This document shows, one piece after another, positions 36,089-47,994 of a stretch of DNA of 64,000 nucleotides. The DNA comes from Rehmannia glutinosa (lineage: Eukaryota > Streptophyta > Magnoliopsida > Lamiales > Orobanchaceae): contig CM071924.1 in NCBI GenBank assembly GCA_016081115.2, positions 91,030,616-91,094,615 on the forward strand, in the 5' to 3' direction. A program made the position numbers and the translations under genes. Numbering within the stretch: position 1 is the stretch's first letter; every line of letters starts with the position of its first letter. The notes beneath the pieces are model-generated. The model worked only from the letters and a program-made list of their open reading frames with translations, searched no databases and was not told the DNA's origin.

Positions 36089-37771
36089 CTAAGGTAAAGA
36101 AAGCATTCTCAATTGGTAAACAAGGGTTTCTTGAGTTTATGAAAAAACATTCAAAAACTCCAAAGCCTGAAGTCATTAATATAACTCCCGAGAAAATAGA
36201 AGATATTCACATTTTTCAGAAAGGGGAGATGATATTAAAGAAGAAAAAAATTTCGATTTAAATTTACAAAAATTTAGTATTATAGAACAACTTCTTGACA
36301 AAGTTTGCTCTGAAAATCCTATAGACCCAATTAAATCTAAACAATGGATGAAAGCATCTATAAAACTCTTAGATCCTAAGAAAATAGTCAGGGTTAAGCC
36401 CATGATTTATAGTCCTAAAGATAGAGAGGAGTTTACTAAGCAGATAAATGAACTCCTAGAGTTAAAACTTATCTCACCCAGCAAATCTCCTCATACGTCT
36501 CCAGCTTTTCTAGTTGAAAACGAGGCAGAGAAAAGAAGAGGAAAAAAGAGAATGGTGGTTAACTATAAAGCAATCAATGTTGCTACTATAGGAGATAGCC
36601 ATAACCTTCCTAACAAAGATGAACTACTAACCCTCATTCGAGGAAAAAAGATCTTTAGTTCATTTGATTGTAAGTCTGGATTTTGGCAAGTATTGTTAGA
36701 TGAAGATTCAAAACCACTAACATCTTTTAATTGTCCAGATGGACTCTTCTAATGGAACGTCGTTCCATTCGGATTAAAACAAGCACCGGCAATCTTTCAA
36801 AGACATGTGCAAAATGCATTACGAGGTTTTGAAAAATTCTGTTGTGTTTATGTTGATGATATCTTGGTTTTCAGCATAAATGAAAACGAGCATTTTAAGC
36901 ATGTTGCTACTGTGTTAAAAAGAATTGAACAATTAGGCATTATTCTTTCTAAGAAAAAAGCTCAATTGTTTAAAACTAAGATTAACTTTCTAGGATTAGA
37001 AATTGAGAAAGGAACACATTGTCCTCAAAATCATATCTTGGAACATTTGAATAAATTTCCTGATCATTTGCAGGACAAAAAATAGCTTCAAAGATTTTTA
37101 GGAGTTTTAACTTATGCCGAAAGTTATATTCCTAGATTAGCTGAAATTAGAAAGCCTTTACAGGCAAAACTGAAAAATGATCATATATGGAATTGGACCA
37201 ATTCTAATAGTGATTATATTGGGAAGATTAAAAAGAAATTAACACAATTTCCTAAACTTTATCATCCTAACCCTGAAGATCAATTGATCATTGAAACATA
37301 CGCCTCAGATTATTTCTGGGGAGGAGTTTTAAAAGCTAAAGTACAAGATACCTTAGAAGAAAAAATTGCAGGTATACTTTTGGAAGTTTTAAAGCATTCG
37401 AGTTAAACTATCATAGCAATGAAAAAGAGTATTTATCAGTTTTGAGAGTTATTAAAAAATTCTCCGCATATTTAACTCCAGTCAACTTTATTATACGTAC
37501 TGACAATAAAAACTTTACATATTTCTTGAAAATAAAAATCACAGGAGATTATAAACAAGGAAGACTTGTTAGATGGCAAATGTGGTTTTCTCGTTATAAA
37601 TTTGATGTGGAACACATTGCTGGCAATAAAAATATTCTTGCTGATTGTTTAACCCGTGAATTTGTCATATGATTGCAGGAATAATTCCGGTTAGAGGAAA
37701 TTAAATTAGGGCCTAAAAACCCAGGAACTAATTGTTCTTACCAAGAATCTATTGACTATTCAAAATAGCAG

Positions 37772-39183
37772 ATGGATGAAATCAAGCAGTTTCGCCTTAA
37801 GAAAAAGGTTCTTGAAACTGAATTACAGTTTATCTGTGCAAAACTGGAATTAATCGAGTCATCACTTGAGCCAGAACAAAAGGTTAATTCTGAACCTTGC
37901 TGTATAGATGCCGCAAATCATGAATCTAGTCCAGAACTACAGGTCTCCGGTAAAGACTTAACAAATCCTGTTATCCCTATTGCTTTGGGAAAAAGCAAAA
38001 CTGAGGTACAAACCTCGCCAAAATTGGATATTCCAACAAAACTATACTCCAGAAGATTTTGTTACTGGGTTACGTCCTGGAACATCTTCTATAGGAATTG
38101 GGATTCAACACCCAAGTCAAAAATCTAAATCTCACGATTTAGTTTTCTCGAAAGAGAAAGAGGAGATTCAAACTCCAAAATTCTATTATGTGGTATTCAA
38201 TGGACCTCAACCTGGAATATACACATCTTGGGCAAAAGCCTCATTTACAATCAAAGGATTTAATGTTGTTCATAAAAAATTCAAATCCTTTGCAGAAGCA
38301 AAAAATGAAGCTAATTGCTTTACTAATGCTACTGGCACCTCACCATTAGAACTCATTTCTGATAAAGAGACTCTAAAACCAAAAACATTTTCCGATGCGC
38401 TTAAAAGATCTCCAGAAAAAATGAAAACCTTGGGAGGAATTCATTCATTTCCTGAGAAGCCCAATTTTGAAACTAAAAACAAAGTCGAGATTAATCTCAC
38501 AAATCGAGATTTTATTGAAATCTTTGCAAAAGCTCGTAAGGCAGGTACAAAATCCTTGCTCGAAGAAATTTTTTTTTACCACAGATAAGAAAGACATCAG
38601 TTACTTCAATTTCATAGAAGGAGCTGATCCAGAACTGGTTTACAAGGCCTTTAATTGTGGACTAGTCAAAAATATTTATCCTTCAAAAAATTTGTTAGAG
38701 GTTAAAGAATTCCCTGAAGAATTCAAGAAAGCCATCAAGACTTTCAAAACAATGGTCCTAAAACAAGCGGATTGAAATATCTTCATAAGCATCTCAAGCA
38801 CAATCTGCGATTGGGATGAAGAGGAACAATTCATGAGTCCTTATCACTATATCGAAATAGGTATAGCCAGGGAGCAAGCAAGTTATCATCCCTCCGAGCA
38901 GATGGAAATCACAGTTTTTGCACAAAGACAAGACCTCATTCCTCTTCGTATTAGAGGATTAGAAAAAGTAATTAACAAATTGCTAAAACTCAATGATGAA
39001 AGCAATATTAAAGTTAATTACTGTAAGGAAAAGGTAATCATGTGCTCATGGTCACCAAAAATAATTTCTGATAAAGATATTGAAGCAATCATTTGGTTCG
39101 AAGAAAAATTCAACAAAGGACAAATTCACATGGGCAACGGGACCCTTACTGCTGCATGCCAACTACTCTGCAGAAAACTCTAA
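37772..39183 (+). pseudogene. Pararetrovirus viroplasmin / translational transactivator
   Basis: Starts at ATG 37772 (a helical, charged N-terminus) with a frame change near 38020-38040. The central region contains FYYVVFNGPQPGIYTSWAKA and KSFAEAKNEA, the viroplasmin/RNase H1-like N-domain found in caulimovirus P6. A frame break occurs in a T run near 38565, a TGA lies at 38773, and an open C-terminal part (38833-39183) is continuous with the earlier frame. In known viruses this protein forms inclusion bodies and promotes reinitiation on the polycistronic RNA. As written it is broken. Confidence 0.85.
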
Positions 39184-39342
39184 AGGCATGAGTGCAACTT
39201 TTGCAAACATGAGAAAGAAAAAGACGATGCTGACAGACAAACAGCCAGTGCGGATTCACTATCTACCAGCTCTAAAGACAACAACGACATGTGAACCACC
39301 ACTTTAACAGCTCACGCTTCACATGGGTGGGCTCTTGTAAGT

Positions 39343-39395
39343 CGTCAGGAATGACGCATAATGTAAATTATTGAAGCATCCTTAAATCTATAAAA
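39343..39395 (+). promoter_or_regulatory. 35S-type promoter of the pararetrovirus
   Basis: An inverted pair of TGACG motifs (CGTCA at 39343-39347, TGACG at 39352-39356) resembles the as-1 element of the CaMV 35S promoter, which is bound by TGA bZIP factors. A TATA box (TATAAAA, 39389-39395) follows about 33 bp later, then a pyrimidine/ACACTCTC-rich start region. It lies directly after the transactivator gene, as in exogenous viruses. Confidence 0.8.
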
Positions 39396-39570
39396 GGACT
39401 TCATAACCCAGAAGAAAGGGGCATCAAGTTTTCCATACACAGAAAACACTCTCTATTCTGTAACCTTTCTTTCATTTTGCTTAGCTAAAAAAGCCTTCGG
39501 GCAGATAGAAATTCAGGGAACTTTTTCTTGTGGAGAAGAACTCTTGTAACCCTTGTAATATATTTCTTTG

Positions 39571-39576
39571 AATAAA
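39571..39576 (+). terminator. Poly(A) signal of the pararetrovirus
   Basis: AATAAA about 180 bp after the TATA box. In Caulimoviridae the signal lies just downstream of the transcription start and is bypassed on the first passage, giving terminally redundant RNA. A TTTCTTTG-type stretch precedes it. Confidence 0.65.
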
Positions 39577-39640
39577 AATTTTGTTTTTCATCTACCAAAT
39601 GTCCATTTTACTTCTGCAAATACATCTGAATAGTCCAAAA

Positions 39641-40369
39641 TTAGGGAAAGTAGCACAGGCAGGAGGCCGCCGCGAATAGTACCACCTCGGATTAATGAAA
39701 AAGCAGAGGAATTCAAGAGACAAAGGAGCGCTGGAAAAGCAGACAAAAAAGAGGAAATTTAATCAAGGTACAAGATGTTCTAATCCTGGGAAAATTACCT
39801 AGAATTATTTATCTGCTCGTATTTTTAATTATTTGTTAAACACACATACACAAAAATATATTTAATATGAAATCTGTCAATAGAAAAATATTTGCTAAAA
39901 TAGCAAAAAACAAAGACACGGGCAGTGCCCCGACGGTTAGCATCGAATAAGCCGGGAATCAGATTTCTGATAGTAGCTGCAGTCAAGAAACAAAACTAGG
40001 TGATTGATATTTAATGGGGTAAAATTGTAATTTTCCTTCTAATACTGTGACATTTTTATATTTTCGTTTTTAAATTATTATTTAGCCCATAGAAAATAAT
40101 GATGGGACTGATCATGTCTTTAGAAAAGACCCAAGACCCAGCTCATAACTTTAAATCATGAGGCTGAACTCACATGCCATAACCTAGCTAGAGGCACAAT
40201 TCATTATACTAGGCAATTGAAACCCCACTCATTTACACTAGGTTTATGCAGTCCACAATCGTAGGTGTAAATGGTCACTTCTTAATTATTATTGGGATTG
40301 GACAGGTCTTTAGAATGACATTTTTGTAAATATTCAGGAATCGGTATTAGCAATCTATGAAAAGTATGA
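39641..40369. other. Spacer right of the pararetrovirus
   Basis: A GC-richer piece at 39655-39762 is open in one frame (RRPPRIVPPRINEKAEEFKR) and ends near AATCAAG/GTACAAG, which resembles a 5' splice site. I do not recognise it; it could be an exon fragment or chance. The rest, to 40369, shows no gene. Confidence 0.3.
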
Positions 40370-40674
40370 GTATATAGTTCACTTGAAAGTATTAGTTTTG
40401 TAATATTGGACAGTGATATAATATCACGAGAATGATGAAAAGTATTAGAATTTCATCTAAAAAATATTACTACATAGTTCACTTGAAAATATTTAATAAT
40501 CACTCAAAAAGTAATATTTTTTTCGTCAAAAAGTATTAGTTGTCCCCGTGAAACGTATTAGTAGTTCCCCTGAAACATATTAGCTTTTCCCTTGAAAGAT
40601 TTTTAGTAATTACCCTAAAAGATTTTTAGTAATTCACCTGAAAAATAATACTTTTTCTAATAAATTTTTAGTAG
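40370..40674. repeat. Degenerate minisatellite of about 30-bp units
   Basis: Repeated variants of CCTGAAA(A)(C/G)(A/T)ATTAGTAGTT (for example 40545-40680). Similar units reappear at 41030-41050 and at 55025-55050, on the far sides of the hAT-like MITE and of Copia B, so one array was split by both. Confidence 0.55.
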
Positions 40675-41020
40675 TAGGGAGTGAACGGGTTGAGTCGAGC
40701 CAAATATAGTATTCAAGCTTGTTTGAATTATAATCGCGCTTCCAAATTTGTGTTTAAGCTTGGTTTGATTATTAATCCAATCGTGCTCGAATGAGCTGTA
40801 GTTGAGCCGAACACGAATCGAGCTCGAATAACTTGATATTTTTACACATATTTTGTTCTTTTTTTACTAATCGAGTCGAGCTCGAGCTGAGCTTTACATC
40901 TTATCGAACGAAAAAATGTGTTTAAGCTTGGTTCGTTATGTTAACAAATCGAGCTCAAATGAACTATTAACGATCAATCTGAAATCGAGTATTGAATATC
41001 TTGGTTCGTTTTCAGCCCTA
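40675..41020. mobile_element. hAT-type MITE candidate
   Basis: Left end TAGGGAGTGAACGGG and right end, read inverted, TAGGGCTGAAAACG, typical of hAT-type MITEs. The interior is made of GAGTCGAGC/GAGCTCGA words, common in plants. No 8-bp duplication was visible. Confidence 0.45.
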
Positions 41021-41050
41021 ATTTCTCATCCCACCTCGAAAAGTATTCTT

Positions 41051-42591
41051 TGTAGGTCCCAAGGGGTGTAAGTGTAAGGTTTAGAAGGGGGTTGAATAAA
41101 CCTTACCAAATTTTCGATTTAGTCCTTTTAAATCTACAGAGTTAATTCTACACAATTTGTGTCCTTGATGGACGATCGAATTAGTCACTCAGTAGAGTTA
41201 ATCTCTCAACGCACTGGTGATTTGTTGATGAAGTAACTCAATTTGTTGGCTACGATTTAACTCAACTGTGGTTTTATTTTCAGCGGAAGACTTAACACCC
41301 TTAAGTTTGATTAAGCAAGATTTTAGAGCTTGATTTAGTACTTATAAATTATCAAATGGATAGCAAATTTATCAAACAGATATAAGCGAGTTAAAAGTGC
41401 AGAATTTAAATCTTTGAAATGTAAATGACACAATGAAGTTTTATAGAGGTTCGAAGATGGGGTAATTCTTCTACTCCTCTCTTCTCCAACTCCTGGAGGA
41501 ATCCACTAGGTAATGATCGTTTACAAAGTGGTAACAGTCCGATACAAGTCTTGATCACAACCGACTTGATCCTTAGGGACTCGATCCTGAGACGCCTTGA
41601 TCACTCGGTGGCTTCTCGACGACTCGCCTTCTTCACAGGCAGTTTTGCGCTTTGTTACTACTGACTCACTTGCTCAAGCTCTTTGGATTTGATCACGAAG
41701 CCCTCCAAAAGCTTAAGACTTGGTTCACGCCTTGAACCTTTCTACAATCCTTCCCGGAATGTAGACCCCTTGTTTTCAAAGGTTTCCTCTTCAACTGGTT
41801 GAAGTTCTCTTTCCTTCACGGTGAGTGTTGGATTGATGTACTTCGTAATGTAGGCTTGAGGATTGAGGGTATTTCGTTTTTCTAATGTGCTTGTATATCT
41901 CACGTATGTGTCATCCATGCATCATTTTTCTCAAAACAAATTCCTCGGCCTTTTATAGTGAACTTTCAAAAATTTGCCCGTTGAAGAGATAGCTTATTTT
42001 TGAAAGTCACTTTGCGATCGTTGGCTTGCGTTCTTGGAATTGCCATTTCCTCGTATGAATTGTTCTTTCACCTTTTTCGAGTTCGACACGGTTTGGTGTT
42101 TCCCATTGGTTTATTCCTTTTGCACGCACGGGGACCGAGCACTCCGAGAAAGGTGGTATGGAGATATTACTTGTTTAAGTAAATCTCTTGATTTTCAGGC
42201 AACGGTTCTTTTTGATTATCTCGACTTGATCGCATTTCTTTGCTTTCCCAGGTGACTTAGAGTCGACTTCCAATCATTGGATGACTCTTTTGTCACTTCA
42301 ACTTGAGACTTGGCTTTTCTTGAGTTGACTTGATCGATGCTCCACTGTTTGCATCTCACCGCTTCTTCAGCCAGAGTTCCCGTCTACTCCTCTTTGCCAT
42401 ATTCATTTGTTTCAACAGGTCTTCCTTCCATTCTCAAATTTGTCTTCTTGCATGTTAGGGCGTAGGCCGACTTAACTCGGCTTGGCGACTCTAATTGTTA
42501 CAATACATTTTACAACAAGAATTGGGAGCCAACTTTCTATTCTAAGTTTTACATGGCATTCATCAAAATCTAAACAATAAAATTCCTAACA
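41051..42591 (-). mobile_element. Copia B 3' LTR
   Basis: 1541 bp, TGTTAGGAATTTTATTG to GGGACCTACA on the minus strand. Nearly collinear with the 5' LTR; the differences are mainly small indels at CAG/CTG words rather than spread-out substitutions. Confidence 0.9.
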
Positions 42592-42610
42592 ATTTCCCCC
42601 TTTTTGATGA
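42592..42610 (-). promoter_or_regulatory. Copia B polypurine tract
   Basis: AAAAAGGGGGAAATT on the minus strand directly abuts the TG start of the 3' LTR. This is the expected primer for plus-strand synthesis. Confidence 0.8.
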
Positions 42611-42819
42611 TGCCAAAACTTAAATCATTCAAAAATGCAAACAAAGAAAGATACATACAGATAGTGTATTGACATAGAATGTATGCGTAGAATAGATCTG
42701 TTTATTGATCATATCATTCTGTTCTTTTACACAACTATTTGTTTTACAAGGTGTATCGAGCACATATTTGTCTATCTTGAAAATAAAGAATTTATAGCTT
42801 TATTACGAAGACTTACATT

Positions 42820-45800
42820 GTATGTATTTACATGATAAAATACACGAAGGGTTGGACAAAGAACACTTCATCTCCTTCATTTGTCTCTTCTTTCATCTTG
42901 ATCAAGATCTTCTTCTCTTCTCCTATTTTTTCGCCGTCACCGCTTTCTTTTTCTTCTCATATGCCTTCCTGGCGCCTTCATCTTTTCTTATTCTTTCCCT
43001 GTCTCTCCCGCCATAGCCGAGTTTGTCTCTTGTTTTTTTCTTCTATTCTTTGTGCATACTCGGCGTTAGTTTTAGCCACTTTCAAATTTGCCACTTGGTC
43101 AAGTTGACCAAAGAGATCCCTCCTTTCTTTCCTCGGATCTACGTATTCAATATTCTTGGGCAGAGGCCAGGTGCAAGCTTCTTCCTCCACTCATCGCTTC
43201 TTCCTCTACCTCTGGGCGTATATCAGATCTTTGGGGTCTTCTTTCCGGTGAGTGAGTGAATGAGTGACCAGCAGAGAGCGATCGGAAGTCTCTGTCTGTC
43301 GCCTTCTTCACATAATGTGAGACCCTTTTCCCAAGACAGTCCCAAGCTTGAGCCATAGACATATTTGCAAAGTATCCCCGATTCGAGCGTTTTAAATTCA
43401 TCGACCGATCGTGGCTCGTCCCCAACATCCGAGATGGCATAGGTGTCTCTGTCAACCGGAATGCCTCCATGTTCTTTCAAGATGTTCATCACCCTGGCAT
43501 CCATTCTTCCTTCCACTTCCTTCATCCTCGCTTCAATTGTTTTCCTCTTTTCACCATAGATACGGTGGAGTGTTGGAGTGGCAAAGTCACGGGGAGTTTT
43601 TCGCTTATAATGTCATTGTGGACAGGACCTTGTTGGGGGTTTGTGCAATCATCAATGTTACATCCGCTGATCCTTCCCCTCAACAAGCTTTCCTTTCTTC
43701 TCGCTTTCAAGACTTCCTCGGTGATTTTCCTTCTCACCGCTGCTCCTTTTTTTCGAGCTTGATTTTTTTGCTTTAAGGTATTCCTCTTCCCTTTTTGGCA
43801 TCATCAAAGGATAGAGGAACCCCAGAAACATCTTTGGCAAGCATGAAGTCGAAGTCTTCGATGGTTGAGTTCTGCTTCAAGTCTGCTGCGTTGTATGCAA
43901 AGACGGAATTCAGATCGAGTAGCGTTGGATTCTCTGAAATCACTTCATCTTAGCCATGAGGAGGCTGAATTTTCTTGTCATGTGTTCTTCCAAATTTGTA
44001 GATCATTTGCATTTTGCTCACGCAGCAGCCTTGATCTCGGCAGTGTGAGCTTCATGCATATGCTCAATGTGTTCTCTCGGCTTTGTTTTTGCATCGGCAT
44101 TTCGACTCTCCACACCAGCTGACTTGTTGAACAATGTTCAAGTATCGCACTGTTCCACACGCATTGTTTCTTCTTTGTTGCCACCATTCCCTTATCCGAA
44201 TCTGTTATGCCTCTTAAATCGGTAAGGGTGGCATCTCTGTTGTCGAGTCGCATGTCCAAAGAGGCCTCGATGCCTCTCCATCCGTTCAACCTCAAAGAAA
44301 GAGTGCCTTGAACACTTCTCGAACTTGGTGATTCTTTCATTGCGGTGATGGCCATACAAAGATCGAAGTCATAATCATTTGGAACAATGGTGTCGATGGA
44401 AGAACAGAGCTGGTTTGTGATAGCGTGCTTGTTCGTTTTCGACTCTTCGTGGAGTTCTCGTATCTCCGGTGAGAAAGGGAAAGATTCTACAAAGGATTCT
44501 CACCGCCAACCGGGATCCATTCGATGATGAGTGGTGCGCGTGAAGTCCTTTTGGGAATCGATCTGCTGCAGCCTTGAGGAGCCGGAGCGGTGGTCTCGGT
44601 TCATTGGGTTTGGTTGTGAAGTAGACCCGACTTGCGAGCCTCATTGTCTTAATGACTTCGTTGGTCTCGGTGATTTTTCCATTTCAGAGACTTGTCCTCG
44701 GCCTTATCGCCGTCGTCGGACGATGATGAGATTTCTAGTGGTGGCTCATCATCAAAGTTAAAAGTTTGACGAGTAGTCTTGGGATCGACTTGCTCGTGCT
44801 GGAACATCCGGTGAGCCTTTTGGATTTGTCATGGGGGATGACTCGAACTCTTTCTTTCGCCTTCCGATCCCGGAAAAGTGACATCAGGGTTGTCCTGGGA
44901 ATCATGAAGTGCGCGATCTCCTTCTCGGATGGGTCGATGATAGCGGGAGGGATGTTCTCTACTTGACCCTCTTTACCCCGGGAAGTCTCAACCTCGTGGG
45001 CCTTCATTTCAAAAGTCTAGTCTCTCTGGCTGCGCGAGGCTAGTCCTCCCTTTCGATGATGTCACTGCCTTAGGGTCTTCTACAGGTGGCATCCATTTGG
45101 TCTCAACCCCATGGATTGCACTTTCATCGCCAGTGTTAACTCCTGTGGTACATTCCTTCCTCGTGCCTCGACCGCATCGCAGCGCGTCATTAGCCTTCGT
45201 ATAGCGGTTGGCACTCACCGAGACAGGCAGATCTCAATCGTCATCCGAGCTTCGTTGATGGCAACTTGTTGTTCTTCTTGTGATTGTAATTTCTCTTCTT
45301 CGCCTCCTTGATTCTTTGTGGAGTCATCTGCAAAGCATCCTCCGACCTTGCTGCGGTGGAGGAGTTTTCCTCGGGCGCGCACCGGTGAGTGACTTGGAGT
45401 GGGGTCACTCGTCTCCAAACTCCCGGCTATTTCGATTGATGGTTCAGCCTGGTTAGTTGGGGCGGTGTAGCACACCTTCAATAGGGGTTGGCTCGACCGG
45501 GGTCCCCACTATCCCGATTTCATCGCCAACTCCCTTATCGCTTTCTTCCGAGTGAGCTAGGGAAGTGGTAGAAAGAACAACAGTGGCTATTTTCAACCAC
45601 TCCCATTGGATCGATTTCGGTGTGTTACGGAGGACTCTCCTGGTCCCTCCATTAGTCTTTGCTCGTGAAGGATTCTTGATTCGTGCAATGCTTGCTCGCA
45701 TTGCGCTCTTCTTCCGCGGGGCGGCATTTCTGCGGTTCCTCGTCACTTTCGAGAAGACATCAAGAAGAGGATGTGTGTGTTACGGGTGGAGATAGGGCGG

Positions 45801-47363
45801 ATGCTTGCCTTCTCACGTGCTTCGCTTCTTCACCGCTTTTCTCTCTCCTTGTCCTTGTAGATCCGCAGAATGTCATGCAGCTTGTCTCATCCGTCAGCCG
45901 AGCACATAGTTAATCCAAGGAAATTTAGCGATTCCTCTTCTTCCTCATGAACTCAAAGCCGTTGGAACTATTCCTCGACTTGCTCAACTTCCATTTTCTC
46001 CACTCACGCAGACGATTTTGGATGTCCTGGGTAAGGTGGAGATAGGATCATTACATCACTATCCGCTTGGGTGGTTCTTCTTGTGCTTGTGTGTGAGCTA
46101 CTGTTGTGTCTTGGTTGCCTCTGCTTGATCGCCTTCACAGACTTTGTTTCATCAACTACATCTGGAGACTCTACTTCTCCGGTAGTCTCCGTATTTGTGC
46201 TAGCCGAGAATCGACTCACGGTGGTTTCTCCTGTTCGGATCGCTTGACGAGTCTTCTTCGTCTCCTGGTTTGTACGGGGAATTTACAGTTCGAGGCGGTG
46301 TCCTCTCGAGTCTTGGGGCGGGGGCAGTCTTTGGTATTTGTTCTCGAGGAGCCGGCCGTCTTGGCTTGTCGGGATTCTCCTCCTTTTGACGATCGGAGAA
46401 GGTATTTGTGAGTCCTTCTCGGCCACTTTGCGCAGGGGAGACACGGCTGCAGGGGCAGTGTGACTTGCTGCAGGGGCGGGAGCATGTTTGGTTTTCTTTC
46501 TTTGCAGGGCAACAGCTTCTTCTTGGCGTGCAGGGGCGACTTTCTTCTTTGGTTTGGAGAGAAGCATTTGTATCTTCGGGGTCACCGATTCCTCTCACTT
46601 TGGTGTCGCTCTCTTGGCGTAAGCTCTCTTCTCGTGGCGCCGAGAGGTTTGCTCGAACATCCTCTTGTTAACATGGAAAGCCTTCCCATGTCTAAGAGGG
46701 ACTCCTTTCACCTCCAATAGCCGGCCAATCACTGGGCCATATCCTAGGGATCCTCCAAATGTGCCATCTTCTTTGAAGGATTTGTTCCCCACGTTCGGGC
46801 AGAGTCCTGTAGACAAACTCGGCCAGTTTATCTTCTTTTCTTCTATGATTGCAGCCATTACAATCGGCTTTGCCTTTGTGAGTTGGTCAAAGCCGCCAAA
46901 TTTGATGTCGATACATTTGGCAACTATATCCAACAACTTGTGATAATCCTCCTTCAGCGGTCTCTTGTTTTGTGTATATTATTTTATCAAGCAAAGTCGG
47001 ACTTGGCTATTTCTTTCCATGCGTCCGCCAAGTTTACATCGCCTTCTTTAATCTCGGATGCTCCTTCCTGGGGTAGTGAGCAATGTTCACCAAATCCTTG
47101 GCGTTGATAGTCACCGCTTTTTCCGTGAGCAGATGACTTGATTCCTTCATCGTGAATCTCGGCATTCACGAATTGTGCGACCTCCTCCACATAGGTCATC
47201 GGATATTCTAGTGTTAGAAAGCGGTTTTAATCAGGACGTTTCCAACTTCTCGGCGATTTTCTTCACCAGGGTGTCGTCGGACCCGCTTCACCATTCCGAA
47301 ATCCACCGTCGAACCGGTGTGGATTTGCTTTCCTAACTTGGTAAAGTCATAAGTTGGTGCCAT
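42820..47363 (-). pseudogene. Extra downstream coding region of Copia B (unknown protein)
   Basis: Starts at ATG 47363 (MAPTYDFTKLGKQIHTGST) and then breaks. One recognisable block (46595-46936) reads CIDIKFGGFDQLTKAKPI, VMAAIIEEKKINWPSL and GYGPVIGRLLEVKGVPL. This resembles proteins often described as putative plant transposon proteins in large plant retroelements, but I cannot confirm the match. The middle is Pro/Ser/Lys/Glu-rich in several frames (45200-46600). The C-terminal end (42978-43190) is a charged coiled coil (NAEYAQRIEEKNKRQTRLWR). Many frame changes make the true protein unreadable. It could be env-like, a second gag-like protein or a captured host gene. Confidence 0.5.
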
Positions 47364-47990
47364 TTCTCAGGATTATATCAAGGAAAAACTCGAGAAATTG
47401 ATTTGAAGGTTGATAGGGTTTCGAGAGTATTTGCCTTTGCCTTTTGAGAAAAAAAGATGAAGCAGTTTTAGAAGTGAGAGAGAAACGGACGAAAATGGTT
47501 TAAATATGGTTTATGAAAGGGCGTGCGGACGGTTTTGAATTGTGATCGAAATCAACGGCTTGGATTTCGTGACGCCTATTGAGCATTTCATGTCTCGTAT
47601 TTAATGCGGCAAAGCATTTATATCTAATCATAAGCTTGGTGTGCGGCTTTATGTCCGTACATCATCATCATTATTGACGTGTTCCTTAAAACATTCCCGC
47701 TTAGTCAAAACGACGGCGTTTTTGTCACTTGGCTCATAAGTTATTCAACTTATCCCTTAGCCGATTTAACTCTACTTCTCACAGATTCTCTTAGTGACTC
47801 GACTATCGGTGACTCGGTGTAGTTTGTCTTTTCCGTCTGGCCGATTTCTTGGTGACTTGAGTTTTCACTCTTTTTCACCTCCTTTTCTGTTCCATTTCTT
47901 TTCTTTGGTTCTTCATGTCTCGGCTTAGTTCAATTAATCCCAACTCATGCTTGAGTTCTTCAAATCTTGACTCACATAATGGTTTTGTGA
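47364..47990. other. Copia B spacer between RNase H and the extra region
   Basis: No frame of note. Sequence around 47460-47560 on the minus strand could be a leader or promoter for the downstream region. None is certain. Confidence 0.35.
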
Positions 47991-47994
47991 AGAT

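Larger units (their letters stand above)
33966..37672 (+). pseudogene. Pararetrovirus pol: protease, RT and RNase H
   Basis: The N-terminal aspartic protease has DTGAS at 34128-34142 and later LILGNN. The frame ends at a TGA supplied by the first bases of a solo LTR (34431-36088). Beyond it pol resumes at 36094, shifts frame near 36250, and continues as RT: MVVNYKAINV, FDCKSGFWQV, PFGLKQAPAIFQ and the catalytic YVDD at 36849-36860, which is intact. Stops lie at 36750 and 37083, and a frame break near 37380 precedes RNase H (YASDYFWGG, NEKEYLSV, IRTDNKNF, GNKNILADCLTRE). No integrase domain is present, as in all Caulimoviridae. Confidence 0.9.
29270..39640 (+). other. Endogenous caulimovirus-like pararetrovirus
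   Basis: A single, collinear copy of a Caulimoviridae genome: primer site, small ORF, movement protein, coiled-coil protein, coat protein, pol, viroplasmin/transactivator and a 35S-type promoter. After subtracting the two later insertions (1457 + 10 and 1658 + 5 bp) it is about 7.2 kb, within the 7.1-9.8 kb range of the family. The separate ORFs and the viroplasmin gene place it near the caulimovirus/soymovirus-type genera rather than badnaviruses or petuviruses; the genus is not resolved. No integrase is present. Several genes carry in-frame stops and frameshifts, so it is an old integrated copy. Both outer borders are approximate. Confidence 0.88.

Noticed and set aside
46106..46720. Several plus-strand frames of 80-100 residues
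   Set aside because: They lie opposite the minus-strand extra region of Copia B, have no motif and arise from its GC-richer sequence.
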